From Pseudomonadota bacterium (GTDB taxonomy: Bacteria; Desulfobacterota; Desulfovibrionia; Desulfovibrionales; Desulfomicrobiaceae), in the NCBI GenBank assembly GCA_018902545.1, contig JAHIQM010000008.1:1-64000 (forward strand): a stretch of DNA of 64,000 nucleotides. Reading direction: 5' to 3'. Below, piece by piece: positions 63,076-64,000 of this stretch (its first letter is position 1; each line of letters starts with the position of its first letter). The notes beneath the pieces are model-generated. The model saw nothing but the letters and a program-made list of their open reading frames with translations. It was not told where the DNA came from and did no database searches. Both the position numbers and the translations under genes were made by a program.

Positions 63076-64000
63076 TCAGTTCTTGAGCCCGAGCAGCACT
63101 TGCAGCATGGATTCGGCCGTGGTGATGAGTTTCGCCGCCGCCGTATAGGCGTGCTGGAACTTGATCAGGTTGGTCATCTCCTCGTCCAGGTTCACTCCCG
63201 AAACGGATTCCTGCCTGGCCCTCAGGTCATTGGCCAGGGCCTGCTGATATTCGAAATTGAATTTGGAAGACTGGGTATCGGAGCCCGCCTTGGCTACCAA
63301 TGTGGAATAATATTCCCCCAGTGTCTGGCGCGTCGTACCCCCGGTCACGGTACGCGTGGACACGGCCCTGTTTTGCAGGGCGGCGATGGCTGCGGCCGTG
63401 GTGTTGTCGCCCTCGTTCATCTCTCCCGCGCCGTTGATATGGCCGGTGTTGATGCGTGCGGTGTTGCCGCGCACGTTATTGTTGAGGGCCAGGGTTCTGG
63501 CGTCGGAGCCGTCAAAAAAGGTGTTGATGCCGAGGGCAGCCAGCAAGCCCGTGGAGTCGGAGCCAAAGGCGAAATCATAATCGCCGGAGGCCTTGATCTG
63601 CAGATGGTTGTCCGGCGCGGAGGCGGTGAGCATACCGGGAAAGGTGTTGTTTATTGCGGCAATGACTTGCTGCAGGGAATGCAACGCCGGGTCAAAATTC
63701 TGGACGCCGGGTGCTGTGGAGTCGAAATCCAGGGCCGAAAACTGCACCTGCGCCCCGGTATTCTTGTCGTAAACCGCGATCATGAAATTGCCGCTCTCCA
63801 GCTTGTCGCCAAAAACAAGCCCCGCCCCGGCCTTGAGGGGAAGGCTACTATTCGCCACCCCGTAGGTTCCGACAACCTCTTCGAAGCGTTCGAGCCCCGC
63901 ACCCTGGGAATGCAGGCGGTTGACTTCCCAGGCCAGGCTTTTGGCGAAAGCGTCGAGCTTTTCGAGATAGCTGCCCACGCTCGCGTCCCGGAACTGGAAA
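63076..64000 (-). CDS. flgK: Flagellar hook-associated protein 1, C-terminal part (5' end outside the window)
   Basis: The frame is open to the window edge, so the N-terminus lies beyond base 64000. The visible part has the FlgK signature LAWEVNRLHSQGAGL and the C-terminal helix GVNLDEEMTNLIKFQHAYTAAAKLITTAESML, which joins the hook-filament junction. The ORF-track start at 63978 is an internal GTG. Confidence 0.95.
   Translation of the reverse strand, partial: FQFRDASVGSYLEKLDAFAKSLAWEVNRLHSQGAGLERFEEVVGTYGVANSSLPLKAGAGLVFGDKLESGNFMIAVYDKNTGAQVQFSALDFDSTAPGVQNFDPALHSLQQVIAAINNTFPGMLTASAPDNHLQIKASGDYDFAFGSDSTGLLAALGINTFFDGSDARTLALNNNVRGNTARINTGHINGAGEMNEGDNTTAAAIAALQNRAVSTRTVTGGTTRQTLGEYYSTLVAKAGSDTQSSKFNFEYQQALANDLRARQESVSGVNLDEEMTNLIKFQHAYTAAAKLITTAESMLQVLLGLKN

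Overview
The window is about 60% GC bacterial chromosome, densely coded, and looks like a sulfate- or sulfur-reducing deltaproteobacterium of the order Desulfovibrionales. A Desulfomicrobium-like organism is my best inference. The reasons are the Phs/Psr-type sulfur reductase operon with rhodaneses, small monoheme cytochromes, a candidate selenoprotein, the alternative spermidine route through carboxyspermidine, a FliW/CsrA/FlgL/FlgK flagellar block, a PtB/Buk pair and a glycyl-radical enzyme. No rRNA or ribosomal protein marker is present, so the genus is not proven.

Layout. 1-186: end of a tRNA array (Gln, Glu) with terminator. 320-5052 (minus): a gene cluster starting at a promoter and a yybP-ykoY-type manganese riboswitch and ending in a P2-type cation ATPase. 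5.2-7.4 kb: lipA/lipB and a DinB-like protein. 7.5-8.6 kb: a small decayed accessory patch with an ATPase remnant, a nested palindrome and a RelB/RelE-type pair whose toxin has an in-frame amber codon. 8.7-13.1 kb (minus): polyamine operon speA, carboxyspermidine dehydrogenase, carboxyspermidine decarboxylase. 13.3-13.9 kb: manganese exporter mntP. 14.9 kb: a MITE with target duplication. 15.2-25.0 kb (plus): signalling operon of a multi-PAS histidine kinase, an HD-GYP response regulator, a FIST sensor protein, a PAS-GGDEF-EAL protein and a UPF0280 protein. 25.0-25.35 kb: an isolated small transcription unit. 25.4-28.7 kb: ydbH-ynbE-ydbL envelope lipid transport operon. 28.9-30.7 kb: EamA transporter and SdiA-regulated-type protein.

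30.75-36.9 kb (minus) is the most striking region. It is a probable sigma54-dependent operon encoding a monoheme cytochrome c, a Phs/Psr-like molybdopterin reductase (three subunits), a triple-rhodanese lipoprotein and an exported rhodanese with an in-frame UGA exactly where its paralogues have cysteine, so probably a selenoprotein. A divergent PAS/AAA+ activator with many cysteines (37.1-38.5 kb) is the obvious regulator. I infer that the set captures, carries and reduces sulfane sulfur (thiosulfate or polysulfide) at the periplasmic face of the membrane.

38.7-51.2 kb: AspT/YidE-type transporter, thioesterase, cytochrome c, MFS exporter, phosphate butyryltransferase/butyrate kinase, bacteriohemerythrin, and an RND efflux operon that ends in a 35-residue membrane peptide missed by the ORF track. 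51.3 kb: RRM RNA-binding protein. 51.9-57.9 kb: a glycyl-radical enzyme whose active-site residues match trans-4-hydroxy-L-proline dehydratase (HypD), its activase, a repeat-rich gap, and a polar amino acid ABC transporter. 57.9-59.6 kb: RluA-type pseudouridine synthase and NAD kinase. 59.7-64 kb: flagellar regulation (sigma28 promoter, unknown protein, flgM) facing fliW, csrA, flgL and a partial flgK.

All calls are from reading the sequence without database searches. Starts were chosen from visible ribosome binding sites where possible.
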